NCBI GenBank assembly: GCA_016719405.1
Contig: JADJZE010000023.1
Coordinates: forward strand, 1 to 26,003
Source of the DNA: Candidatus Aalborgicola lynettensis
GTDB lineage: Bacteria; Pseudomonadota; Gammaproteobacteria; Burkholderiales; Burkholderiaceae_C
Reading direction: 5' to 3'
DNA: 26,003 bases
How positions within the stretch are numbered: position 1 is the stretch's first letter; each line of letters begins with the position of its first letter. This document shows, piece by piece, positions 14,501 to 22,828 of the stretch. Below the pieces are notes generated by a model, which saw only the letters and a program-made list of their open reading frames with translations, searched no databases and was not told where the DNA came from. The position numbers were made by a program, and so were the translations under genes.

Positions 14501-16105
14501 TCAGCCCGCACGCTGCCAGCGATGTGGCAGCAATTCCTCGATCCGACTGTTGAGCTGGGTCGGCAGTCTGGTCAGAACGTCCTTGAGGTAGGCAAAGGGG
14601 TCATGGCCGTGGAGCTTGGCCGATTGCAGCAGGCTCATCACCACGGCGGCACGCTCGCCGGCCAACTGGCTGCCTATGAACAACCAATTTTTACGACCAA
14701 GGCCCCAAGGCCGCATCTGGTTCTCGATCCAATTGTTATCCACGGGCACAGCGCCGTCTTTCAAGAACTCCGAGAGCGCCTGCCAGTGGTTCAGGCTGTA
14801 GTCGATCGCCTTGGCAATCGCGCTACCGTCGGGCACCCGAGTGCGTTCAAGTCGCAACCAAGCATGCATTTCTTCCCACAGTGGCTTGCTGCGCTCCTGG
14901 CGCACTTGCAAACGTTGCTCGCAGCTCAGATCCCTGGCATCGGCCTCAATGCGGTACAACCATGCAATCCGCCCGATGGCCTGGGTAGCCACAGTGCTGG
15001 CGTTGGCTTTGACCAGTTCGTCAAACTTCCTCCTCGCGTGAGCCAGACAATTCGCAGTCTTACGCCCCTCAAGGGACATGGTGGCATCGTAGCCAGCGTA
15101 CGCATCAACAACCAGGGTCCCTGTCCAGCCTTTGAGGAACTCGTGCGGGTACTTACCCCCACGCCCCTCGCAGAAGTCGTACACCACACCGGGCATATCT
15201 TCGAATGCTCCCCTGGCGTAGGCCCACATGTAAGCCTTCTTGGTCTTTCCGCCTCCCGGGTCAAGCAAGCCGATGGGCGTCTCGTCGGCATGAATCACGC
15301 GCGAGCCCAGTACGAAAGCCCGGTGTGCATCGTACAGGGGCAACAACTGCGCCCCGGTTTGGCCGCCCCAAGCTGCCAGCGTCGAGCGCGGCGTGTGCAC
15401 TCCAGCGCGGGCGTTGATTTGCTCTTGCCGGTAGTACGGCATGTGGTCACAGAAGCGGCTGACCACGGTGTGCGCTTGCAGGCCCGGCGTTGGCAGCGCA
15501 TTGTCGAAGACTTGGGGTGCCGCTGGCTCTTGGACCATCAACTGGCAGCACCGGCAAGCCCATTTGCCCCGGATCTGACGCTGCACGAAGAATTGCGCAT
15601 ACGTTCGCTGATGTCCTCGCCCACGCGCACCATGGGTTGGCCGCATTCTGGGGATGGACAGTTGGTATTTTCAGGCTCAACACGGGTGTCCACACGCGGC
15701 AAGTGTGGCGACAGTGCTTCGCGTTTGGGTTGGCGACGTGCTTGCTTGTCTGGTGTGCCCCGGTCTTGGGTCGAAACACTGGGCTGCAAGGCGGCCAGTT
15801 GCGCCTCAAGCTAGCTTGGTCAGCGGCCAGTGTCTCTTCGAAGAGGGAGCGCTGCTGGGCACTCATGCGCTCGGTCTTGGCACCGAACTTCCAAGCCTTC
15901 AGGCGCGCCAATTGGAAGGTGATGCTCTCAATCTTGGCGTCGCGCCACTTGATGGCTTAGGCATCAGCGTTGATGCGTTTGGTTTGCTCGGCAATGTGCT
16001 TGCTTTGCTCGTTGATCTGGGCCAATAGTTGCCCTGCAAAAACGCCCATTCGCTCGGATTCAGAGCTGAAATATCTTGGACTTTTATTGCATGCAGATCG
16101 AGCAT
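14501..16105 (-). pseudogene. tnpC: IS66 TnpC transposase, disrupted
   Basis: The reconstructed protein starts MLDLHAIKVQDISALNPSEW at 16105. It has the IS66 N-terminal coiled region (AEQTKRINADA, KIESITFQLARLKAWKFGAK), the zinc-finger-like segment PSPECGQPMVRVGEDISER, and the long intact DDE part from QFFVQRQIRGKW through VIHADETPIG, LVVDAYAGYDA and VDNNWIENQMRPWGLGRKNW. Lesions: a frame change near 16040, a TAA stop at 15957-15959 where the family has a sense codon (DA-stop-AIKWRD), a one-base loss near 15815, and a missing segment of about a dozen bases near 15610 (after GEDISER). The nonsense codon and missing segment are hard to ascribe to homopolymer error, so it is called inactive. Confidence 0.88.
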
Positions 16106-16184
16106 GCACGAACTATAAAACGCCTCAAATGATCACGATATTGGGGGATGCTCCAATTGATTTTTGCTATCTTTTTAGGCGTAA

Positions 16185-16526
16185 TTACATACGCGTAATC
16201 ACCCTCATTTGTTCCAGTCTCTGCCAGGGAAGTCCCAGTACCAAAGCATCGAATTGTTGCTTTGTCAAAGTCACTGGGGCCGTACTATGTGCATCAAACT
16301 GCGGCCATACGAAGCGCCCCACATTGAGCCTGCGCGATGCACACCAGACGCCAAAGCCATCATGCACCAGCAACTTGATGCGTGTGGCACGCGCGTTGGC
16401 GAACAGGTAACCGTGGTGGGCCTGAGCCGAGCCAAAACACCTGCACAACACGGGCAAGCAGCCGCTCGCTTCCTGCACGCATGTCCATGGGCCCCCGGCC
16501 AGCCACAAGTAGTCGATGCGGATCAT
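16185..16526 (-). CDS. tnpB: IS66 TnpB accessory protein (two compensating frameshifts)
   Basis: IS66 Orf2/TnpB, required with TnpA and TnpC for transposition. It starts MIRIDYLWLA and continues PMDMRAGSERLLARVVQVF in a shifted frame, then returns to GSAQAHHGYLFANARATRIK, LLVHDGFGVWCASRRLNVGR and the end at 16185. The first break is in a G-rich stretch near 16495 (one base missing) and the second is an extra T in the TTTT run near 16437, so the frame is lost for only about 20 codons. The start overlaps the tnpA stop as ATGA. These look like sequence errors. Confidence 0.85.
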   Translation of the reverse strand: MIRIDYLWLAGGPWTCVQEASGCLPVLCRCFGSAQAHHGYLFANARATRIKLLVHDGFGVWCASRRLNVGRFVWPQFDAHSTAPVTLTKQQFDALVLGLPWQRLEQMRVITRM

Positions 16527-16870
16527 CGCAGCAGCTCTCGCATCCAGGCCGCGCACTCATTTGCCGCCGCACTGGGCCAAGTGATGGCCATGGTCGTGGC
16601 GCCTCGGCGCAGCTCGATTCGGATGTCTGCGCAGTCTTGGTGGGTTGTGTGGGTAGGCGCGGGCACAGACACCGGTACAAACTCTCTCACGCCGACCGAC
16701 GAAGCACTATCGCGGGCCTCTTGCCGCCAGCGGTGCACGACGTTGGCATTCATCCCGTGCGACAGCGCTACTTTGGCCACCGACGCACCAGGTGCAGCGC
16801 ATTGTTCAAGCACCAAGGTCCGAAACTGCGCGCTGTAGTTTCGTCGTGCAGAGAATTTCTCTTGTTCCAT
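16523..16870 (-). CDS. tnpA: IS66 TnpA accessory protein
   Basis: Orf1/TnpA of IS66, an HTH protein related to the IS3/IS911 OrfA family. MEQEKFSARRNYSAQFRTLV leads into the HTH region GASVAKVALSHGMNANVVHR with WRQEARD, and the C-terminus is variable. The ATG at 16870 is preferred; a GTG three codons upstream (16879) is also open. The gene is intact, unlike tnpB and tnpC, and is coupled to tnpB by a 4-base overlap. A strong inverted repeat overlaps its start region. Confidence 0.88.
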   Translation of the reverse strand: MEQEKFSARRNYSAQFRTLVLEQCAAPGASVAKVALSHGMNANVVHRWRQEARDSASSVGVREFVPVSVPAPTHTTHQDCADIRIELRRGATTMAITWPSAAANECAAWMRELLR

Positions 16871-16901
16871 CGTGTCCACCTGTTTATTACGTGGACACGA
16901 T
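16869..16901. repeat. Perfect 11-bp inverted repeat at the tnpA start
   Basis: ATCGTGTCCAC (16869-16879) and GTGGACACGAT (16891-16901) are perfect complements around an 11-base spacer. One arm overlaps the tnpA start codon. It could be an operator or an mRNA hairpin that limits transposase expression. Confidence 0.6.
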
Positions 16902-16950
16902 CTTTGGACAAAACTAACCTGGGATCAAGGTGCCTCGCCTAGACGCTTAC

Positions 16951-16958
16951 GGCTAATT
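16951..16958. repeat. IS66 target-site duplication, right copy
   Basis: GGCTAATT directly follows the IS end (ACGCTTAC at 16943-16950) and is identical to 14297-14304. Confidence 0.92.
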
Positions 16959-17113
16959 GCCAGAAACCGGCAGGCCTGTCGAATGGCCTCAATCGCCCGC
17001 GTCGGAATGTCAAGATCACCCGTTGGGCTATTGAGTTCACGCTCCAATGCGTGTTCAAACGTCCTTTCAAGATCCTCTTCGGCCTCACGGCTAAAAACGA
17101 CCTGGTAGCTCAT
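16951..17113 (-). pseudogene. RelE/ParE-family toxin, 5' part (truncated by IS66)
   Basis: It starts MSYQVVFSREAEEDLERTFE at 17113, the usual opening of ParE/RelE-type toxins, and runs to ACRFLAIS at the IS boundary. Beyond it the frame enters the IS and stops after about eight foreign residues. The 3' part is at 14142-14304 on the other side of the IS. The start overlaps the antitoxin stop by four bases (17110-17113). The Shine-Dalgarno would lie within the antitoxin gene. Confidence 0.88.
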
Positions 17114-17391
17114 TGCTGGGGCTTCTGGTGGCGCGCTCGTGCTGCAGCGACTTTGGCTTCCAGCTTGGCAATGACCGTTTCAGCCGGGATCCAGTCCCCA
17201 GCCGCTTCGGAACGTGCAATGGACGCCAGGCCTCGACGCACGAACTCAGACTGATCCCGGCGGCGCAACACCTCGGTGCGCACCGCAGTTTCAACCAAGG
17301 CGGCCATGGTTTCACTCGCATCCAGCGACTGCACAATCTCTTCACGAAACGCCGGTTCTATGCGAATGGGTGGGATGGTTGCTGTTTTCAT
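17110..17391 (-). CDS. Antitoxin of the RelE/ParE-type pair (YlcI/YnfO-like)
   Basis: The 93-aa product starts MKTATIPPIRIEPAFREEIV, an opening I associate with YlcI/YnfO-type antitoxins paired with RelE/ParE toxins. A short DNA-binding-like region (SLDASETMAALVETAVRTEV) leads to a charged helix (LRRRDQSEFVRRGLASIARS) and an Ala/Lys/Arg-rich tail. The gene is intact although its toxin is interrupted, so it is now an orphan antitoxin. A perfect palindrome lies 10 bases upstream of the ATG. Family assignment is from motif memory. Confidence 0.78.
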   Translation of the reverse strand: MKTATIPPIRIEPAFREEIVQSLDASETMAALVETAVRTEVLRRRDQSEFVRRGLASIARSEAAGDWIPAETVIAKLEAKVAAARARHQKPQQ

Positions 17392-17400
17392 GATGTCAAT

Positions 17401-17418
17401 GTATCGCGTCTGCGATAC
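17401..17418. promoter_or_regulatory. Palindromic operator of the RelE/ParE-type pair
   Basis: GTATCGC (17401-17407) and GCGATAC (17412-17418) are a perfect inverted repeat around GTCT. It lies 10 bases upstream of the antitoxin start, in the position of an autoregulatory site. Confidence 0.6.
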
Positions 17419-17481
17419 CGAGTCAACGCCCTGGCACTGGCCTGCCCAGGGCGCGCACTGCCGACCGAGGCAATCGCCGTC

Positions 17482-17841
17482 CAGTTATATCGACTCGCGT
17501 GGCTTCTGCAGGCCACCTATTCACTCCTTAATTGATAGCTGCTCCCGCACGCCAGACGTGCGCAAATGCCCTATTTGATGCACAAGATTTGGCTCACAAC
17601 CTCAGCGGCTGCCACACCCCTTGCATCCGGGCCGTCACCTGGCGCTGCGCAGGACGTTGGCGGCATTGTCGTGCTGCCCCAGGGGTTGATGGCGGTATTC
17701 GCGCTCGGCAATCAGCTTAGCCCACGCGAGCGGGCTGCCCGGCGACTGGGCGAACACAGCGGCGGCCAGGGTCATGATGGCCGTGGCCAGCGGCGGCAAG
17801 AGCAAGAGCCAGGCAGTCTCACGCCAGCCGCGCGCCGCAAT
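17482..17841. repeat. Direct repeat flanking the restriction island, left copy
   Basis: It begins CAGTTATATCGA and matches 25643-26003 in the same orientation. By eye the coding part (207 bases) has 15 differences, about 93% identity; the non-coding part is more divergent. The true right end of the homology is unknown because the other copy is cut by the window edge. Confidence 0.85.
17531..17570 (+). repeat. REP-like dispersed repeat, copy in the left direct repeat
   Basis: ATTGATAGCTGCTCCCGCAC is followed by a hairpin CGCACG-CCAGA-CGTGCG (17546-17562) and CAAATGCC. It is related to the minus-strand element inside acnA and identical in this core to 25691-25730. Confidence 0.6.
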
Positions 17842-18045
17842 GTGTTCCTCGGGCCAGGCAGCGGGCACAGGCCGCAACCAGGCGCGCCAAAGTATGGGCA
17901 GGAAGTAGGCTGCGTTGAGCAGGCTCGAAGCCCACAGCACCCAGATTGCCCAGTCCATCCCGGCGGCGGCCGCACCGTCCGACAGCCAAGCCTTGCTGAT
18001 GGCTCCGGCGGTGAGCGGCGCTCCTTGGTTGGTGGATGACGCCAC
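17635..18045 (-). pseudogene. Mrp/Nuo-type antiporter subunit (MnhD/NuoN-like), 5'-truncated
   Basis: The frame encodes the C-terminal part of a proton-conducting membrane subunit of the MnhD/NuoN/NuoL superfamily: GAPLTAGAISKAWL (the end of the conserved transporter core), IWVLWASSLLNAAYFLPILW, then AWLLLLPPLATAIMTLAAAV and a polar tail AWAKLIAEREYR. Real homology appears to start near GAP (about 18025), so the first residues in this frame are probably not native and the gene has lost its 5' part. The second copy at the right edge differs at a few residues. Subunit identity within the superfamily is not settled. Confidence 0.65.
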
Positions 18046-18195
18046 CAGTCGCGCGCTGGACGATCAAGAAGCCAAGAAAAAGATGATGCCCACGGCATCG
18101 AACCCTCGTCTGCTGCCCTCCAACCTGATAAATTGCAACCTTTACGATTGAAGCCGACTTTATGCGACCCGAACCCCTGCTGCCGGAGCCCTGCC
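18046..18195. other. Junction between truncated antiporter gene and restriction island
   Basis: No gene seen. This short stretch should hold the left boundary of the island and the promoter of the HTH-hsdM operon. GGAG (18185-18188) lies about 8 bases before the HTH start. Confidence 0.4.
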
Positions 18196-18408
18196 ATGAC
18201 CGCTGAACCGTGGGTGTCCGTGGACCAGATTGCCGAACATCTGGGTGTCACGCGCGACTCGATTTACCGCTGGATCGACCGCAAGGGTCTGCCCGCACAC
18301 CGCGTGGGACGCTTATGGAAGTTCCAGGTGTCCGAGGTGGACGACTGGGTGCGCGCCGGTGGCGCGGATGAAGACAAGACGAACGATTTGACAGGAAGCC
18401 GACCATGA
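18196..18408 (+). CDS. HTH (excisionase/MerR-type) DNA-binding protein heading the R-M operon
   Basis: The 70-aa product starts MTAEPWVSVDQIAEHLGVTR and continues DSIYRWIDRKGLPAHRVGRL, WKFQVSEVDDWVR. This is the HTH_17/excisionase-family fold used by small regulators and recombination directionality factors. GGAG is about 8 bases before the ATG. Its stop overlaps the hsdM ATG (ATGA), so it is translationally coupled. Such small HTH proteins are often found ahead of type I R-M genes and probably regulate them. No integrase is nearby, so a control role is more likely than excision. Confidence 0.82.
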   Translation: MTAEPWVSVDQIAEHLGVTRDSIYRWIDRKGLPAHRVGRLWKFQVSEVDDWVRAGGADEDKTNDLTGSRP

Positions 18409-19984
18409 CCAGCATTCAACAACGCGCCGAACTTCAACGCCGAATCTGGCAAATCGCCAACGACGTCCGAGGCGCTGTGGACGGCTGGGATTTCAAGCAG
18501 TACGTGCTGGGAACCCTGTTCTATCGCTTCATCAGCGAAAACTTTGCGGCCTACATCGAAGGCGGTGACGAGAGCATCCACTACGCCGCGCTGAACGACG
18601 TGGTCATCACGCCAGACATCCGGGACGACGCCATCAAAACCAAGGGCTACTTCATTTACCCCAGCCAGCTTTTCGTGAACGTTGCGACTAACGCCAACAC
18701 GAATGAGAGCCTGAACACATATTTGGCCAACATCTTCAAGGCCATCGAGGCCTCGGCCAGTGGCTACCCCTCCGAGCAGGACATCCGTGGCCTGTTCGCC
18801 GACTTCGACACCACCAGCAACCGCCTGGGCAACACCGTCAAAGACAAAAACGCCCGCCTGGCGGCTGTGCTCAAAGGCGTGGCCGAGCTGGACTTCGGCC
18901 ATGATTTTTATGAAAACAGCGATGCCAGCCACATCGACCTGTTTGGCGACGCCTACGAATTTCTCATCTCCAACTACGCCGCCAACGCCGGCAAGTCCGG
19001 CGGCGAGTTTTTCACGCCGCAGCAGGTCTCCAAGCTGATCGCCCGGCTGGCCATGCACGGGCAGAGCAGCATCAACAAGATTTACGACCCGGCCTGCGGT
19101 TCTGGCTCGCTGCTGCTGCAAGCCAAAAAGCAGTTTGACGCGCACATTATTGAAGAAGGCTTCTTCGGGCAGGAACTCAACCACACCACCTACAACCTGG
19201 CGCGGATGAACATGTTCCTGCACAACGTCAACTACGACAAATTCAACATCCAGCTGGGCGACACCCTCATCGAGCCGCACTTTGGCGATGACAAACCCTT
19301 CGATGCCATCGTGTCCAACCCGCCGTATTCGGTGAGGTGGGTGGGCAGCGACGACCCCACCCTCATCAACGACGACCGCTTTGCCCCGGCCGGCGTGCTC
19401 GCGCCCAAATCCAAGGCCGACTTTGCTTTTGTGCTCCACGCGCTCAGCTACCTCTCGGCCAAAGGTCGCGCGGCAATAGTCTGCTTCCCCGGCATTTTTT
19501 ACCCCGGCGGGGCGGAGCAGAGGATCCGCCAATACCTGGTGGACAACAACTATGTCGAGAGCCTGATCTCTCTCGCCCCCAACCTGTTCTTCGGCACCAC
19601 CATCGCCGTGAACATCCTGGTGCTGTCCAAACACAAAACCGACACCACCACCCAGTTCATTGACGCCAGTGGCCTGTTCAAGAAAGAGACCAACAACAAC
19701 GCCTTGCTGGACACGCACATCGACCAGATCATGGCAGTGTTCGACAGCAAGGCGAACGTCGATCACTTTGCACAGTCGGTACCGCTTGAGAAGGTCGCCG
19801 CCAACGACTACAACCTGTCGGTCAGCAGCTACGTCGAAGCCAAGGACACCCGCGAGGTGGTGAACATTGCCCAGCTCAATGCCGAGCTGAAACCACCGTC
19901 GCCAAGATTGACCAGCTTCGCAAAGACATCGACGCCATCGTGGCCGAGATTGAAGGGGGCCTCAACAAAGAGGAGCAAGCATGA
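18405..19984 (+). CDS. hsdM: Type I restriction-modification DNA methyltransferase HsdM (one frameshift near the end)
   Basis: The methyltransferase subunit of a type I R-M system, N6-adenine specific. The HsdM N-terminal helical domain opens MTSIQQRAELQRRIWQIAND. The SAM-binding motif I is DPACGSGSLLLQA (228-240) and the catalytic motif IV is NPPYS (305-309). Conserved SGGEFFTPQQVSKLI precedes motif I. One A is missing in the run at 19890-19892 (ELK-TTVAKIDQLRKDIDAIV); with it the protein ends GGLNKEEQA and stops at 19982-19984, overlapping the rhuM start as ATGA. Length is about 525 aa, close to the type IC-like family. As printed, the frame continues into rhuM with nonsense sequence. Confidence 0.93.
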
Positions 19985-21022
19985 GCAGCAAAAAAAACCT
20001 GCCCACCATTCGCTCATCCGCAGCGGAATACCTCACCTTCATCGCGGCCAGTGGCCAAGGCGGGGTAGAAGCCGTGTACGCCGACGAAGACGTGTGGTTG
20101 AGCCAAAAAATGATGGGCGAGCTGTATGGCGTCAACGTTCGCACGGTGAGCGAACATTTGAAAAACATCTTTGCAGATAAGGAGTTAGAGCAAGAGGCAG
20201 TTATCCGGAGTTTCCGGATAACTGCCGCCGACGGCAAAAACTACAACACCCAGCACTACAACCTGTCGGCCACCATTGCCGTGGGCTACAAGGTCAACTC
20301 CGAGCGGGCGGTGCAGTTTCGCAAGTGGGCCACGGGCATCATCAAAGAATTCACCATCAAAGCCTATGCCATGGACGACGAGCGGCTGAAAAACGATGGC
20401 TCCATCCTGGGTAAAAAATACTTTGAGCAGCAGCTCGCCCGCATTCGCGAAATTCGCCTGTCGGAGCGCAAGTTCTACCAAAAAATTACCGACATCTACG
20501 CCACCGCCATCGACTACGACGCCAGCGCCCAAGCCACCCAGCGGTTTTGCCAACGCACAAAACAAACTGCACTGGGCCATCCACGGCCAAACCGCTGCTG
20601 AAGTCATCCACGCCCGAGCCAACGCCGAACACGCCCATATGGGCCTCAACACTTGGCGGGATGCACCCAACGGCAAAATTCAGAAATTTGATGTGGTGGT
20701 GGCCAAAAACTACCTCAGCGATACCGAGTTAGCCCAGTTGCAAAGGCTGGTGAGCGCCTACCTGGACTTGGCTGAAAGCATGGCCCAGCGCAACATCCCC
20801 ATGACCATGCAAGATTGGGAAACACGCCTCAACCGCTTCATTGAGCCGCAGACCGAGCAGTCTTGCAAGACGCAGGCAAGGTCAGCAAAGAATTACTCAC
20901 GCCCACGCCTTGAGTGAATTTGAAAATACCGCGTGGTGCAAGACCGCTTGTATGAGTCTGACTTTGACAAGGCCCTCAAAGCCCAACTGACCCACGATGC
21001 AAAGGGGCCGGACGATGAGTGA
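19981..21022 (+). CDS. rhuM: RhuM (virulence-protein) family protein, frameshifted
   Basis: It starts MSSKKNLPTIRSSAAEYLTF. Family core segments are EDVWLSQKMMGELYGVNVRT, YNLSATIAVGYKVNSERAVQ and FRKWATGIIKEF; after a frame change come NKLHWAIHGQTAAEVIHARA and WRDAPNGKIQKFDVVVAKNY. RhuM-like proteins are often encoded between hsdM and hsdS; their function in that setting is not established. Four indels are apparent: an extra T near 20545, one base lost near 20843, one near 20895 and one A lost at 20923-20926. With these corrected it ends ALKAQLTHDAKGPDDE at 21022, overlapping hsdS by 8 bases. The density of lesions leaves its real state uncertain. Confidence 0.82.
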
Positions 21023-22228
21023 TATGAATTATTTGGAAAAGCTGCTGGATGGGGTGGCGATTGATTGGCTGCCCTTAGGAGAAGTCACGAAGTATGAGCA
21101 GCCGACCAAATACTTGGTGGCGGCGAAAAATTACAGCGATGAATTTGAGATCCCAGTGTTGACTGCTGGAAAAACCTTCATTCTTGGATACACGGATGAA
21201 AGCGACGGAATATACAAAGCATCTGAAAATCCCGTGATCATCTTTGATGATTTCACCACTGCCAACAAATGGGTCGACTTTGACTTCAAGGCCAAATCCT
21301 CGGCAATGAAGATGATCACATCAAGCGATGAAATCAAGGTACTTCTTAAATACATTTACTACTGGCTTAACACCTTGCCAAGCGAACTGGTGGACGGTGA
21401 CCACAAGCGCCAATGGATCAGTACGTTTGCAGAGAAAAGAATCCCTATCCCCTGCCCAGATAACCCAAAAAAATCACTAGAAATCCAGGCCGAAATCGTT
21501 CGCATTCTGGACGCTTTTACCTCCCTTACAGCCGAGCTTACAGCCCGCAAAAAACAATACAAGCACTATCGCGACCAGTTGTTGAGCTTTGAAGATGGCG
21601 AAGTGGAGTGGAAGACGTTGCCCGAAATGGCACTTGATTTTGGGCGAGGTAAATCTAAGCATCGCCCAAGGAATGATGAGAGACTGTACGGTGGCGATAT
21701 TCCTTTTATACAAACTGGCGACATTAGAAATGCCGCTCACATCATCACGGAATACAGTCAGACATACAGCGAGCTCGGACTAATTCAAAGCAAGTTGTGG
21801 CCTAAAGGCACACTGTGCATAACAATTGCAGCCAATATTGCCGAAACATCAATACTGGGGTTCGATGCTTGTTTCCCTGATAGCGTTATTGGTTTTGTGG
21901 CTGATCCACAAAAAACAAGTTCGGGGTACGTTGAATATCTACTTCAGTCTTTCAAAACCAAGCTAGAAGAAAAGGGGAAAGAAAAAAGTAGTGCCCAAAG
22001 CAATATCAACCTCGGTACTTTTGAGCAATTAAAACTCCCATTCCCCCTCTTGCCCGAGCAGAAGCCCGCATCGTCGCCATCCTCGATAAATTCGACGCGC
22101 TGACCCACTCCATCACCGAAGGCCTGCCCCGCGAAATTGCTCTGCGCCAGAAGCAATACGCGCATTACCGCGATTTGCTTTTGAGCTTTCCGCGATCGCA
22201 GACTGACGACCAAGGAGGCATGCAATGA
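21015..22228 (+). CDS. hsdS: Type I restriction-modification specificity subunit HsdS (one frameshift)
   Basis: The subunit that sets DNA target specificity. It has two target-recognition domains. TRD1 (about residues 15-150, VLTAGKTFILGYTDESDG) is followed by the central conserved helix EIQAEIVRILDAFTSLTAEL...KKQYKHYRDQLLSF (157-192). TRD2 (about 195-345) holds FGRGKSKHRPRNDERLYGGD and IPFIQTGDIRNAAHI. After a one-base loss near 22061 comes the distal repeat ARIVAILDKFDALTHSITEG...RQKQYAHYRDLLLSF, mirroring the central one. The gene ends at 22226-22228, overlapping fic as ATGA. TRDs are lower in GC than the neighbours, as is common for exchanged specificity modules. Confidence 0.9.
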
Positions 22229-22826
22229 TCCTGAAAAACAAACTCGGTATTGATAACCAGGTCGAGCTCGCCAAAGCCGAAGAGAAACTCAGCAAACAAA
22301 AAGCCAAGCAGTTGTTTGACTCGGGCGACATCCACAAGGCAGAAGTCGGTACCTTCGACGGTCTGTCGTTTATCCATGCTTATTTATTCGGCGATATTTA
22401 TCACTTTGCCGGCAAGATGCGCAATGTAAATATCGCCAAAGGTCAATTCCGGTTTGCGGCTGTGCTGTATCTCGAAGCCGCCCTGAATCAGATCGATGCC
22501 ATGCCACAGAGCACATTCGATGCAATCATCGAAAAATATGTGGAGATGAATGTCGCTCACCCGTTTCGTGAAGGCAATGGCAGGGCCACCCGTATCTGGC
22601 TGGATTTGATGCTTAAAAGGCATCCGGCAGGTGGTGGACTGGAATTTGGTGGACAAGGCTATACCTCTCGGCGATGCAGCGCAGCGTGGTGAAAGATCTG
22701 GAAATCAAGGCGCTGCTCAAGCAGGCGCTTACCGATAAAGTGGATGACCGAACCTTGTTCATGAAAGGCATCGATGTGAGCTACTACTACGAAGGGTATA
22801 GCGAATTCAAAACCGGTGAGCTGTAG
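22225..22826 (+). CDS. fic: Fic-family AMPylase, class III-like (frameshifted before its inhibitory motif)
   Basis: The Fic fold with active-site motif HPFREGNGR at 112-120 (catalytic His112), preceded by FAGKMRNVNIAKGQFRF (flap region). Fic enzymes typically AMPylate proteins using ATP. As printed the frame ends at 22692. In the next frame the natural C-terminus continues YLSAMQRSVVKDLEIKALLK and ends MKGIDVSYYYEGYSEFKTGE-L. SYYYEG (22779-22796) fits the (S/T)xxxE(G/N) autoinhibitory motif that lies C-terminally in class III Fic proteins. Two indels near 22625 and 22661 separate these parts. It lies between hsdS and hsdR, overlapping hsdS by four bases. Confidence 0.85.
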
Positions 22827-22828
22827 CG

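Larger units (their letters stand above)
14305..16950 (-). mobile_element. IS66-family insertion sequence (2646 bp)
   Basis: The element carries tnpA, tnpB and tnpC on the minus strand. Terminal inverted repeats are at 14305-14331 and 16924-16950, both beginning GTAAGCGT with about 22 of 27 matching positions. A perfect 8-bp target duplication, GGCTAATT, shows it inserted as a unit and that the junctions have not changed since. It sits inside a RelE/ParE-type toxin gene. tnpC is broken, so transposition would need help in trans. Confidence 0.93.

Noticed and set aside
14363..15814. A 483-codon plus-strand open frame
   Set aside because: It is antisense to the recognisable IS66 TnpC protein; GC-rich third positions keep the reverse frame open.
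17401..17570. Tandem short palindromes considered as a CRISPR-like array
   Set aside because: The palindromes have different sequences and no regular spacing; one is the antitoxin operator and the other the REP-like hairpin.
18196..18408. HTH protein as an excisionase of an integrative element
   Set aside because: No integrase, attachment-site tRNA or other mobility gene accompanies it; its overlap with hsdM fits a regulator better.
18264..19766. A 500-codon minus-strand open frame
   Set aside because: It is antisense to hsdM, whose motifs DPACGSG and NPPY are unmistakable on the plus strand.
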